Positions 23,932 through 32,322 of a DNA stretch of 45,425 bases are shown piece after piece. Below the pieces are notes generated by a model, which was given only the letters and a program-made list of their open reading frames with translations, ran no database searches and was not told where the DNA came from. The position numbers and the translations under genes are program-made. This stretch comes from Candidatus Scalindua sp. (GTDB taxonomy: Bacteria; Planctomycetota; Brocadiia; Brocadiales; Scalinduaceae), in assembly GCA_031316155.1 (NCBI GenBank), contig JALDRB010000020.1:1-45425 (forward strand), in the 5' to 3' direction. Each line of letters begins with the position of its first letter. The first letter of the stretch is position 1.

Positions 23932-26136
23932 TTAGCGTGCTTGCCGGAAACGCTTATTGCAATCGACAATCTCTTCTCTAAGTGTTTCCTTCACCTGCTC
24001 AAACACACTCGTCCAATCATTCGATCTGGTTTGTCGAAATAAATGCATACTTGGATACCATGGACTGTCTGCACGATTTAACATCCATCGCCAGTCCGGG
24101 GCAAATGGCAGGAGAGTCCATACAGGTTTGCCAATGGCTCCTGCCAGGTGTACAACAGCAGTATCCACTGAAATAACAAGATCCAGATTGGCAATTACAG
24201 CAGCTGTGTCTGAGAAGTCATGTAACTCAGACTCCAAATTAATGATTTTCATCCTCTCCGGAGGATTAAGAGCCTCAACAGAAGCCGGCCCCTTTTGTAG
24301 AGTGTAGAAAATCAAGCCAGGAATTTCTGTTAGGAGGGTAAAATCATTGAGTGCCCGGGAACGATTTGCATAAACATAATTGTGGGATGCCCTGCCTGCC
24401 CATACAAGACCAATTTTAAATAAGTTATCATGTTCAAGTCTTTTCTGCCATTTAGCCAAGAGAGCTGAATCAACTGTAATATAAGGAACATGAGATGGTA
24501 TCGTATCTATTGTGGTACCGAATATTCCCGGTAAGCTCATGAGTGGTACGTGCAGGTCAAAGTTTACTGAGGGTTCACGTGCAGGAACATTTTCTATAAT
24601 ATCATCAAACCCTGCACAGTTTTTTAAAAGATGTAAAAGAGCCTGTTGACATTCAAAAATTACCCTTCCGCCCCTGGACTGGACCATGGGGAGATAACGG
24701 ACAAATTGAATCGTATCACCAAAGCCTTGTTCTGCATGCACAAGCACTGACCTGTTCTTGAAAGAACTACCATCCCATTGAGGTTGAATGAACTTTCTTG
24801 AGTTGTAATCTTTTCTCCGTAATCTCCATTCATATTCCGCCCATCCATCTTGATAGTTTCCTGACAACAGTAATGCAATAGACTTATTCATATGAGCCAT
24901 GGCAAAGTCCGGCTTGAGAGCTATAGCACGGTTACTGCTGGCAACTGATTCCGGAAGTTTCCCCTGTTCCTGGAGTGCAGCACCCAGGTTGCTGTGCGCC
25001 TCCGCATAGTCAGGTTTCAGTGAGATAGCCTGCCGGTAATGTGTTATAGCCTCATCAAGTTTGCCCTGTTCATGAAGTACTATACCCAAGTTACCGCACA
25101 CTGTTGCATTATCAGGTTCGATTTCCGTTGACCTTACATAGCTGGCTTCAGCTTGACTATGTTTGCCTAGCATTTTAAAAACATCGCCCATATTATTATA
25201 TGCTATAACGTAGTCAGGTCTCAAAGCAGTTGCCCGTTCGTACATATCAATTGCCTCTTCAAGTCTGCCCAATCCTTGAAATGCAGTACCGAGATTACAG
25301 AAGGCTTCAACAAAATCCGGTTTTAGGGTTATCGCACGTTTGTGGCAATTTACTGCCTCGCCAGCTTTCCCCTGTTTTTGAAGGGCAAGCCCGAGATTAT
25401 CATATGCTTCGCCATAGTCAGGTTTCAGTTCGATAGCCTGTTTGTAGCTTGCTATTGCCTCATCAAGCTTATGCTGTTCCCTCAGCACGGTTCCCAGATT
25501 ATTATACGCCTTTACATAACCGGGATTGAGTCTAATCACCATCCTGTAGACTTCTGCAGCATCATCTAATTTCCCCAATTCCTGAAGTGCGACACCAAGA
25601 TTACACCTTATCCCGTGATTTTCCGGATCAAGATTCAGTGCCTTCCTGTAGCTTCTCACAGCCTCACTAAGTCTCTTTTTCTCTCTCAATGCGTTTCCAA
25701 GATTCGTATACGTTTCAGAATCATCTGGTCTCAGCTCTATTACTTTCTTGTAGTTTATTACAGCCTCTTCAAGTTTGCCCATTTCCTTCAGTGTGTTGGC
25801 AAGGTTGTAATATCCATCGGCATAGTCAGGACTATGTTCAACTGCCTGTTGATAACTTACGGTTGCCTCTTCAAGTCTGCCCAATCCTTGAAGTGAAGAG
25901 CCAAGATTACCATGGGCTATACCATAATCTGGTTTGAGCCCAAGTGCCTTCCTGAGAAGGACACAAGCTGACTCATAATTTTTCAACTGCAGATTCAATG
26001 TACCAAGGAGGAAGAGTACATCAACGTGTTCTGGTTGAAGGTCAAGTATCTTAGTATAAGAGTATGCTGCTACAGCAAGATCACCAGTCTGGTGATGCTT
26101 TAGGGCATTTTGAAATAAGCTCTTAATAGTGTCCAT
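23932..26136 (-). CDS. TPR-glycosyltransferase (GT9-like GT-B domain), paralogue 2
   Basis: 734 aa from the ATG at 26136. A TTG at 26190 is in frame, but all paralogues start with M-x4-LFQNALK-like sequence and this one does so at 26136 (MDTIKSLFQNALK). It has about twelve TPRs (residues 1-430, for example YRQAISLKPDYAEAHSNLGA), the longest array of the family here. The GT9-like domain starts near 455 (WDGSSFKNRSVLVHAEQGFG). The sugar-nucleotide region is DLVISVDTAVVHLAGAIGKP. The DNA repeats are diverged, not recent. It lies between two paralogues on the same strand with gaps of about 36 nt. Confidence 0.88.
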   Translation of the reverse strand: MDTIKSLFQNALKHHQTGDLAVAAYSYTKILDLQPEHVDVLFLLGTLNLQLKNYESACVLLRKALGLKPDYGIAHGNLGSSLQGLGRLEEATVSYQQAVEHSPDYADGYYNLANTLKEMGKLEEAVINYKKVIELRPDDSETYTNLGNALREKKRLSEAVRSYRKALNLDPENHGIRCNLGVALQELGKLDDAAEVYRMVIRLNPGYVKAYNNLGTVLREQHKLDEAIASYKQAIELKPDYGEAYDNLGLALQKQGKAGEAVNCHKRAITLKPDFVEAFCNLGTAFQGLGRLEEAIDMYERATALRPDYVIAYNNMGDVFKMLGKHSQAEASYVRSTEIEPDNATVCGNLGIVLHEQGKLDEAITHYRQAISLKPDYAEAHSNLGAALQEQGKLPESVASSNRAIALKPDFAMAHMNKSIALLLSGNYQDGWAEYEWRLRRKDYNSRKFIQPQWDGSSFKNRSVLVHAEQGFGDTIQFVRYLPMVQSRGGRVIFECQQALLHLLKNCAGFDDIIENVPAREPSVNFDLHVPLMSLPGIFGTTIDTIPSHVPYITVDSALLAKWQKRLEHDNLFKIGLVWAGRASHNYVYANRSRALNDFTLLTEIPGLIFYTLQKGPASVEALNPPERMKIINLESELHDFSDTAAVIANLDLVISVDTAVVHLAGAIGKPVWTLLPFAPDWRWMLNRADSPWYPSMHLFRQTRSNDWTSVFEQVKETLREEIVDCNKRFRQAR

Positions 26137-26173
26137 TAAATTTTTTCTACACCCCCCACTTGATTTGACAAGT

Positions 26174-27943
26174 TTATACCGATTTGGCAAACTCCTGTGT
26201 GAGTGCCTCTTTTACCTGTTCGAACACACTTGCCCAATTATGAAGCTCTGTCTGTCGAAACAGCCGCATACTTGGGTACCATGGACTATCATTACGATTT
26301 AACAGCCAACGCCAATCGGGTATACGATGAAGAAGGGTCCATACAGGTTTACCAATTGATCCTGCCAGATGTACCACAGCAGTGTCTGTCGAAATTACGA
26401 GATCTAAATTGGCAATCGCTGCTGCTGTGTCTGCAAAATCCTTTAATTCGTTTTCCAGGTTGATGATCTCCATACCATCATAATGATAAAATACTTCCTC
26501 TGAACCTTTTCCCTTTTGAAGGCTGAATACTGTGATTCCCGGAATCGTGGCCAATGGTGCAAAATCTACCAGTGAGCAAGAACGATTCCGATTTCTGAAC
26601 TTTGGGTTCCCTTTCCAGACAATACCGATTTTGAAATTTTCATCACGAACAAGCCGCTTACGCCATTCAGCAATCAGCCAGGAATCAACGAAGATGTAAG
26701 GAACAACTGCAGGTATTGTTTCTAATTCAGTACCCAGTATCCCAGGTAAACTCAAGAGTGGAACATGAACATCAAAGGGTATTGAGGTTTTATTATCAGA
26801 CATACGCTCTACAACACAGTCAATCCCGGGACTATTTTTCAACAACCGGTAAAGATTTCTCCCGCACTCGAATATTACGTGTCCTCCCAGCGCCTGTACC
26901 ATAGGGAGGTAGCGAATAAATTGAATGGTATCACCAAAACCTTGTTCTGTATGAATAAAAATGGACTTTCCATCAAGCCTTTCACCATCCCACCTGGGCT
27001 GCTGAAAGGTTCTCAGACCATGATCTTTTGTACGTAATCTCCATTCGTATTCCAGCCACCCTTCTTTAAAGTTTTCAGTTAATAAAAGCACAGTGGACAT
27101 GTTCTTATGCGACGTGGCCTCATCAGGCAAAAGCTCTATCGCATGTTCATAACTCTCTACAGCCTCTTCAAGCTTTCCCAGCTCCTGAAGTGCAGAACCA
27201 AGGTTGTTGTACGCCATTGCATAACCAGGATCAAGTTCTATAGCACGGTCATAATTCTCTACCGCATCTTCAGGCTTTCCCAGCTCCTGAAGTGCAGAAC
27301 CAAGGTTGTTGTATGCCATTGCATAACCAGGATCAAGTTCTATAGCGTGTTCATATTTCTCAACTGCATCATCAAGCTTCCCCTGTTCCTGAAGTGCAGC
27401 GCCCAGGTTGTTGTTCGCCTTTGCAAAGTCCGGATTAATTTTTATTGCCCGTTCATAGCATTCAATCGCCTTGTCAAATTTTCCCTGTTCTTTTAGTACG
27501 TTGCCAAGACTATAATGGACTAAAGCACAGTCAGATCTGAAGACCATTGCCTTCCTGTAGCTATCTATTGCTTCATCAAATTTGCCTAGCAGTTGAAGAG
27601 TAATACCAAGGTTGTAATATGCCTCGTCGTAGTCAGGTCTGAGTGCCAGTACGTGTTTAAACCTTTCTATGGCTTCATCAAATTTGCCTTGTTTTTTCAG
27701 CACAATACCTATATTATTGAGTGCTGCTATATGTCCGGGCTGCCGCCCAATTACCTGAAGAAGAAGCATGGCAGCCATATCCAGATGTCCCTGCTGAAGA
27801 TGAAGTGTACCGAGAAAAAAAATAGCATCAATATGTCCCGGCTGATCTCTGAGAATCTCTTTGTAAAAACTTGCCGCCGAGGCAAGCTCACCTGACTGGT
27901 GAAGTTTCAGTGCTTTTTCAAATATTTCTTTACCGTTTACCAT
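26174..27943 (-). CDS. TPR-glycosyltransferase (GT9-like GT-B domain), paralogue 3
   Basis: 589 aa, ATG start (MVNGKEIFEKALKLH). About eight TPRs precede the GT9-like domain, which starts near residue 318 (WDGERLDGKSIFIHTEQGFG) and contains GIVWKGNP and DLVISTDTAVVHLAG. Two neighbouring TPRs are almost identical (ELDPGYAMAYNNLGSALQEL occurs twice, 34 residues apart), and the DNA shows a fresh 102-bp tandem duplication at 27172-27346. It appears to be the first gene of the 22205-27943 series. The region 27944-28102 holds no gene. Confidence 0.88.
   Translation of the reverse strand: MVNGKEIFEKALKLHQSGELASAASFYKEILRDQPGHIDAIFFLGTLHLQQGHLDMAAMLLLQVIGRQPGHIAALNNIGIVLKKQGKFDEAIERFKHVLALRPDYDEAYYNLGITLQLLGKFDEAIDSYRKAMVFRSDCALVHYSLGNVLKEQGKFDKAIECYERAIKINPDFAKANNNLGAALQEQGKLDDAVEKYEHAIELDPGYAMAYNNLGSALQELGKPEDAVENYDRAIELDPGYAMAYNNLGSALQELGKLEEAVESYEHAIELLPDEATSHKNMSTVLLLTENFKEGWLEYEWRLRTKDHGLRTFQQPRWDGERLDGKSIFIHTEQGFGDTIQFIRYLPMVQALGGHVIFECGRNLYRLLKNSPGIDCVVERMSDNKTSIPFDVHVPLLSLPGILGTELETIPAVVPYIFVDSWLIAEWRKRLVRDENFKIGIVWKGNPKFRNRNRSCSLVDFAPLATIPGITVFSLQKGKGSEEVFYHYDGMEIINLENELKDFADTAAAIANLDLVISTDTAVVHLAGSIGKPVWTLLHRIPDWRWLLNRNDSPWYPSMRLFRQTELHNWASVFEQVKEALTQEFAKSV
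27172..27346. repeat. Tandem duplication of one TPR (102-bp period)
   Basis: The stretch from 27172 recurs from 27274, an offset of exactly 102 bp (34 codons, one TPR). About 74 bp match with a single difference (TACGCC against TATGCC). Nearby TPRs in the same gene differ far more. Confidence 0.85.
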
Positions 27944-28102
27944 AAGAGAGAGTTTCCCGAATTATTTCTCTTAATAATCACACCTAAATGAAATACTGAC
28001 GCGTAAAACAAAATCATGTTTAACTTTTACTGACATTCTTCATTAGTTTTAAATAGACGCAAAAATATTTTCTTCAGAAATAATAAGAGGACAAGGTCCG
28101 TT

Positions 28103-28594
28103 CTATTTTACTATTATCTGGCAGAAGTTTTTGACAGGAAGGGCGTGCAATATTCGATCATGGGTGAACTGTATGGTGCCTTCAAAGACTCCTCCCTTTT
28201 TTACCATAAACTTACGGCAGGATATTTTTCCATAGAGTTCACCATGCTCTAAAACTTTTACCGTACCCGAAGAATAGAGATTCCCTTTAAATTTACCCAT
28301 GATGAAGGCGTTTCCGACATACAAACTTGCAACCTCGAGATGATGGGACTCTTTTAGATAAAAATCACGGTGTTTCCCCTCTCCCCTCTGTTTTGGCCTT
28401 ACCGTATGATTACCTAAATCAATCTGCTGTTTACAGTAACGGCATGGGAACGATACGCAATAAATCGGTACTGCAAGTAAACCCTGGCAGTAAGGGCATG
28501 AGAGATCTTTTGCACCAACATTGGCAGTTACAGGAGAGACAAGACTGTCCAAACGCTGAATTTCTCCTTTCTTTACCGATGAGTAAATACTCAT
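28103..28594 (-). CDS. Bactofilin-family cytoskeletal protein with N-terminal zinc ribbon
   Basis: 163 aa. Residues 33-60 hold two CxxC pairs, CPYCQG and CRYCKQ, a zinc ribbon. From about residue 80 the bactofilin (DUF583) beta-helix pattern follows: VASLYVGNAFIMGKFKGNLY, SSGTVKVLEHGELYGKI and FMVKKGGVFEGTIQF, with a G every few residues. Bactofilins polymerise without nucleotides into filaments or sheets at the membrane. The zinc ribbon is an uncommon addition. The start codon lies 10 nt after the stop of the 361-aa gene, so the two are co-transcribed. Confidence 0.85.
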   Translation of the reverse strand: MSIYSSVKKGEIQRLDSLVSPVTANVGAKDLSCPYCQGLLAVPIYCVSFPCRYCKQQIDLGNHTVRPKQRGEGKHRDFYLKESHHLEVASLYVGNAFIMGKFKGNLYSSGTVKVLEHGELYGKISCRKFMVKKGGVFEGTIQFTHDRILHALPVKNFCQIIVK

Positions 28595-28604
28595 GACAAA
28601 AAAA

Positions 28605-29690
28605 CTAAATTCTAAAAGGAATCAAAGACAAAAGCGTTTCAACAATTTTTCTGAAAGAGGTATTCCTTACATACTTCCAGTTTGCTTCGTTACTCCCACT
28701 TTTCGATGCAGTAAGATTATGGATAATGGGTAACCCCCGAAAACCTCTTTCTATGTTCATGGCACGTGTTCTCTCGGATGCCTCACCACCCGGCATAACA
28801 TCTGTTGCTAAATCCAGAACTACCTGAGCATTATCAAAAATTTTGGTTGTTATTTTTCTGCCCGCCTTAAAATTTCCAATGGTTGCATCAGGCACGGTTT
28901 CAATCGTATTCAATCCAGCAAACATTATGTCTTCACCAACATTAATCACGCTACCCGGTACACCCTTTACCACGTTTCCCAGAATTGCTTCTTTAAAGAT
29001 TTTTCCAAAAAAATGTTTTATCCTTTCTATCCCTCCATGTGGTGGCAACTCATCTTTAGGAGTATAAGCACCAAATGTTAATCCACTCACAACATTTCTG
29101 AAGAAATGGGCCAGTGTCTTTGCAAAGCCAATTTTTGTTCCCTCTTCTATCTTTCCCTCTTTATTAACATAGTTAAATTTTGCGCCGACTCCAATATCTT
29201 TTACCGCATTCAGGAGATTGCTGCCTGCATCCTTCAAATCCTTTCCTACCCTCTTTGAAAACTTACTATGGTCATAATTGTCGTTGACCACGTCAGAGGT
29301 CTCGCCAATAAAGTAATTGTCACCACCCGGATTAGACAACAATTGATCTTCTTTATAAACATTATATTGCTGTAAGATTGTTGACTTTGGAAGTTTTCCT
29401 AAAATCTTGGATGATATAAATGTTTCCGGATATTCATTTACTTTCATGTCACCAAAAGATTTTACTTTGTCTGAAATCTTGAATTTACCATCATCGGGTA
29501 CAAACATTTTCATTTGATGATTTTGTTTGTTAAACTGATCTATCTCGTTTATCTGTTTATTGAGGTATATATCAAACAGATGTTTATCAATTTTCCCGGA
29601 TCCTTCATGATTTTGAATACTACTTTTGTCAGTTACCTCGGTAAATTTATTTATTGAGCTCTCAGAATTGCCAATCTTTGAAGTACCCAT
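28605..29690 (-). CDS. Hypothetical protein co-transcribed with bactofilin
   Basis: 361 aa from the ATG at 29690 (MGTSKIGNSE); a TTG 45 nt upstream is possible. Residues 1-140 are polar and likely disordered (many Lys, Asp, Ser). From about residue 150 there is a Gly- and hydrophobic-rich region with FFRNVVSGLTFGAYTPKDEL, GNVVKGVPGSVINVGEDIMF and NAQVVLDLATDVMPGG, which could form amphipathic helices near a membrane but has no full transmembrane segment. There is no signal peptide. I do not recognise a family. It sits upstream of the bactofilin gene with a 10-nt gap and is divergent from the Lys-rich/MamK-like pair, so a cytoskeletal or membrane-anchoring role is possible (inference). Confidence 0.6.
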   Translation of the reverse strand: MGTSKIGNSESSINKFTEVTDKSSIQNHEGSGKIDKHLFDIYLNKQINEIDQFNKQNHQMKMFVPDDGKFKISDKVKSFGDMKVNEYPETFISSKILGKLPKSTILQQYNVYKEDQLLSNPGGDNYFIGETSDVVNDNYDHSKFSKRVGKDLKDAGSNLLNAVKDIGVGAKFNYVNKEGKIEEGTKIGFAKTLAHFFRNVVSGLTFGAYTPKDELPPHGGIERIKHFFGKIFKEAILGNVVKGVPGSVINVGEDIMFAGLNTIETVPDATIGNFKAGRKITTKIFDNAQVVLDLATDVMPGGEASERTRAMNIERGFRGLPIIHNLTASKSGSNEANWKYVRNTSFRKIVETLLSLIPFRI

Positions 29691-30267
29691 ATAGCTATAT
29701 TGAAACTCGCAAATGAAATACCCAAAACAAAACAATCAGAGTATAATTGTAGACTAACCACTAAGACTCTACCAAATTTAGCTTTATGGCATACACATTT
29801 TCATTTCCAACACAGGCAACAAACACTGAAGCAATAAAAATGTAGAAAAAAACAACTGGTAAAGGTAAAAGATGCCTTGCCTCAAGATCTCAAAATCAAT
29901 TCTGATACATTATAATAATTACCGGTTCTTTTCTTAAAATCTTTCTTGATCGTCAAAATTAACAACAGAAATAAACAACTTTAAATTTAGTAAAAAAACT
30001 TGATTTCTTATTCTAAGTTTATAAAATACACCAATTCAAAAAAACCTTCTTACCATAGAAGCACCCTGACACACTAGGATTTGCGAGAAACAATATATCT
30101 TTAACGTTATAGCTTTTCTAAAAACGGTATTTGCTTTTCCTGTTCCCTGCCTCAATTTTAAAAAAAGATACTATTTTCTAAAACAGAACCGGATTAACCG
30201 AAATAAGAGTAAGAGCGAATAAACTTTTTTTGCTAAACAGATAAACCTTCTGTAAGGTGTAAATTCT
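29691..30267. promoter_or_regulatory. Divergent intergenic region between the two cytoskeletal operons
   Basis: 577 bp of AT-rich DNA with no ORF I trust. Promoters for both the minus-strand pair (361-aa protein and bactofilin) and the plus-strand pair (Lys-rich protein and MamK-like actin) should lie here. No strong -35/-10 pair could be singled out by eye. Confidence 0.4.
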
Positions 30268-31182
30268 ATGGCAAATCTTACGAGCGAAAACAAATCGAGT
30301 GAAAATCTGCATAATTTTCTTAAAGAAAAGTCATCGAAGCTTGAACAAATTGGGCGAGAGAAAAAACACGCCGAAAAAGAGACAACTTTAAAAAAAAAGA
30401 GGTGCCGTGAGAAGAAAATGTTAATAGATTCTGTGGTCAACAAACAAACCGAAGGAATTTACAAAGGAGAAATTCCGAATCTTCATAAGGGAGTTTCACG
30501 CGAAAGCGACATTTCAAAAAAAATGACACGGAGAGAAACCAGCAATGAAGAAAAGTATGCCTTGGCTGATTTTCTTGAGAAAAAAGCATCAATGCAGAAG
30601 CAAATCATCCAAAAAACCATCCGCCCTGAAACAAAAACCAACAATTTGCATGCCTTAAAAAATGAACGGCCTAAAGAATCATTTGAAGGAACAAAAGAGG
30701 TTCAGTCTGAAAAAAGAGAGAAACAAAAAGAATGGATTAAAAGTCTCATTAAAAATACCATGGCAGAACAGAGGCTGTGGACGGAAGGTGTGATTAACAG
30801 TTTTAAGAAAGAACAGGCCAAAAGAGTAAATAAGCAAAATGAGTGGATTAAAAACTTGATATACTCATCTCGTAATGTTTTTCGGATAAAATCCGAGATA
30901 AAATTGAGCGAGAATAACTGCAACCAAGATTTGGTTTCCAGTAAAAGCGAAAACCAAATCGGTTTTAGTATAAATAGTTCATCAGAAAAACACAAAAAGT
31001 TGGTAAAAAGTTTGAAAAAAGAGAAAGAAAGGGGGAAATCAGAGTCGGAAAAAACAAAAAAACAGAAGGTTATCAAAAATAGCCAGAAAGAAAAATTCCC
31101 AAAAGAGAAAAAAGATAAGATCTCAAAAAAGTCTGTACCGTTAAAAAAAAAGAAAGGTAATTCAAAGAAAAATAAGAGATAA
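30268..31182 (+). CDS. Lysine-rich, highly basic protein upstream of MamK-like actin
   Basis: 304 aa with very high Lys/Glu content and no membrane segment. It probably forms long helices or coiled coil (EKQKEWIKSLIKNTMAEQRL and NEWIKNLI repeat the same heptad-like theme), and the end (residues 240-304) is almost a poly-basic tail. Residues 198-235 are encoded by a palindromic dispersed repeat (30859-30972) inserted in frame. An alternative long minus-strand frame overlaps it but is only its complement. TAAGGTG lies about 12 nt upstream of the ATG. The mamK-like gene starts 24 nt downstream, so the two form an operon. It may bind the actin filament, nucleic acid or an acidic surface (inference). 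Confidence 0.75.
   Translation: MANLTSENKSSENLHNFLKEKSSKLEQIGREKKHAEKETTLKKKRCREKKMLIDSVVNKQTEGIYKGEIPNLHKGVSRESDISKKMTRRETSNEEKYALADFLEKKASMQKQIIQKTIRPETKTNNLHALKNERPKESFEGTKEVQSEKREKQKEWIKSLIKNTMAEQRLWTEGVINSFKKEQAKRVNKQNEWIKNLIYSSRNVFRIKSEIKLSENNCNQDLVSSKSENQIGFSINSSSEKHKKLVKSLKKEKERGKSESEKTKKQKVIKNSQKEKFPKEKKDKISKKSVPLKKKKGNSKKNKR
30859..30972 (+). repeat. Palindromic dispersed repeat, copy C, inserted in frame in a CDS
   Basis: 114 bp (38 codons) homologous to 22072-22185; in translation 31 of 38 residues agree between the two copies (for example VSSK-ENQIGFSI). It lies within the Lys-rich gene (codons 198-235) and keeps its frame. The amino acids it adds (Asn, Ser, Cys, Gln, Phe) differ from the Lys/Glu-rich surroundings. 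Confidence 0.88.
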
Positions 31183-31206
31183 CCCCTTAATGGAGGATAT
31201 TTATTT

Positions 31207-32256
31207 ATGGCAAAAAACCAAATCTCATCAGAATCAAACTTTATCGTTGGAATTGATCTGGGAACATCACGTTCCGCAATTGTTACCGAAAATGGCGTAA
31301 AAGGAGTAGTTGAGTCAATTGTTGGATGGCCACAGGACATTATCGGCGTAAAGGTGTTAGGGAACTCCATTGCAATTGGAGATACTGCAATAGAATTTCG
31401 AGAACTCCTGGAGATTAGCCACCCATTGGCACATGGGGTTATCAAAGAAGGAGTACCCAGAGATATTGAAGCGGCTGAAGAGCTGATTAAACATATCATT
31501 TCTCTGGCTGAAGTCCCGGAGAAAAAGAAAATATGCGGCATTATCGGAGTTCCAGCCAAAGCCTCTCTCCAAAGCAAACAGATCTTATTAGATTTAACAA
31601 AGAAGCATATGCACCAGGTAACGCTTATTAGCGAACCATTTGCCGTAGCATACAGGGAGGAAAGACTGAACAATTCTATCGTCATTGATCTTGGAGCCGG
31701 TACATTGAATTTCTGTACCATGAAAGGCAGGATTCCTGATCAAAACAACCAGGTATCCCTTGAAAAAGCCGGAAATTTTATTGACACTCTCCTGTTTGAA
31801 TCTCTAAAAAACAAATTCCCTGATGCCCAGCTGAATTTAAATATTGTCAAAAAACTCAAAGAAAAGCATGGCACCATACAACGAGGCGGTGGAAAAATTG
31901 TTGCTGAACTCCGAATGCATGGGAAACCCCGGGTTCTTGATATTACAGATGAAATGATTTCAGCCTGTTCAGCATTTGTTCCTAACATGATTGAGGAAAT
32001 TAAAAAACTCGTTATCAGCTTTGACCCTGAGTTTCAGGAAGAGGCCATGAAGAATATCATATTGGCAGGAGGTATGAGCAAAGTTAAAGGGTACGATGCC
32101 GTTATCAAAGAGGCGTTGGCTGACTTTGGTGATGCGCAGATACACATTATAGACGATCCTGTTTATGCAGTTGCTGAGGGAGCTTTAAAGATAGGTACTG
32201 ATATCCCGGTAAAATATTGGTCTCAATTGGGTGAAACGGCGGCAAGTGGAAAGTGA
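31207..32256 (+). CDS. MamK-like bacterial actin
   Basis: 349 aa. The actin/Hsp70 ATPase motifs are all present: phosphate 1 GIDLGTSRSAIV (from Gly15), phosphate 2 VIDLGAGTLNFC (near 159) and the adenosine motif IILAGGMSKVKGY (near 284). Several segments match magnetosome actin MamK better than MreB or ParM: VVESIVGWPQDIIGVKVLG, CGIIGVPAKAS, ISEPFAVAY, VSLEKAGNFIDTLL and the ending KYWSQLGE. MamK forms filaments that order magnetosomes. No mam gene other than this lies in the window, so its cargo is unknown. GGAGGAT precedes the ATG by about 9 nt. It is the second gene after the Lys-rich protein. Confidence 0.85.
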   Translation: MAKNQISSESNFIVGIDLGTSRSAIVTENGVKGVVESIVGWPQDIIGVKVLGNSIAIGDTAIEFRELLEISHPLAHGVIKEGVPRDIEAAEELIKHIISLAEVPEKKKICGIIGVPAKASLQSKQILLDLTKKHMHQVTLISEPFAVAYREERLNNSIVIDLGAGTLNFCTMKGRIPDQNNQVSLEKAGNFIDTLLFESLKNKFPDAQLNLNIVKKLKEKHGTIQRGGGKIVAELRMHGKPRVLDITDEMISACSAFVPNMIEEIKKLVISFDPEFQEEAMKNIILAGGMSKVKGYDAVIKEALADFGDAQIHIIDDPVYAVAEGALKIGTDIPVKYWSQLGETAASGK

Positions 32257-32322
32257 TAAGGGGAAAAGAATGAGAAAAAACCTCTCTCCTCACATTTTTA
32301 TCCGTATAGAGGAAAATTCCTT

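Noticed and set aside
30702..31721. Open frame of 339 codons on the minus strand
   Set aside because: It is the complement of the Lys-rich and MamK-like genes; its Phe/Ser/Leu-rich low-complexity sequence is what AAA/GAA codons give in reverse.
31207..32256. Magnetosome island
   Set aside because: Only a MamK-like actin is present; no mamA, mamB, mamM, mamE or other magnetosome genes occur in the window.
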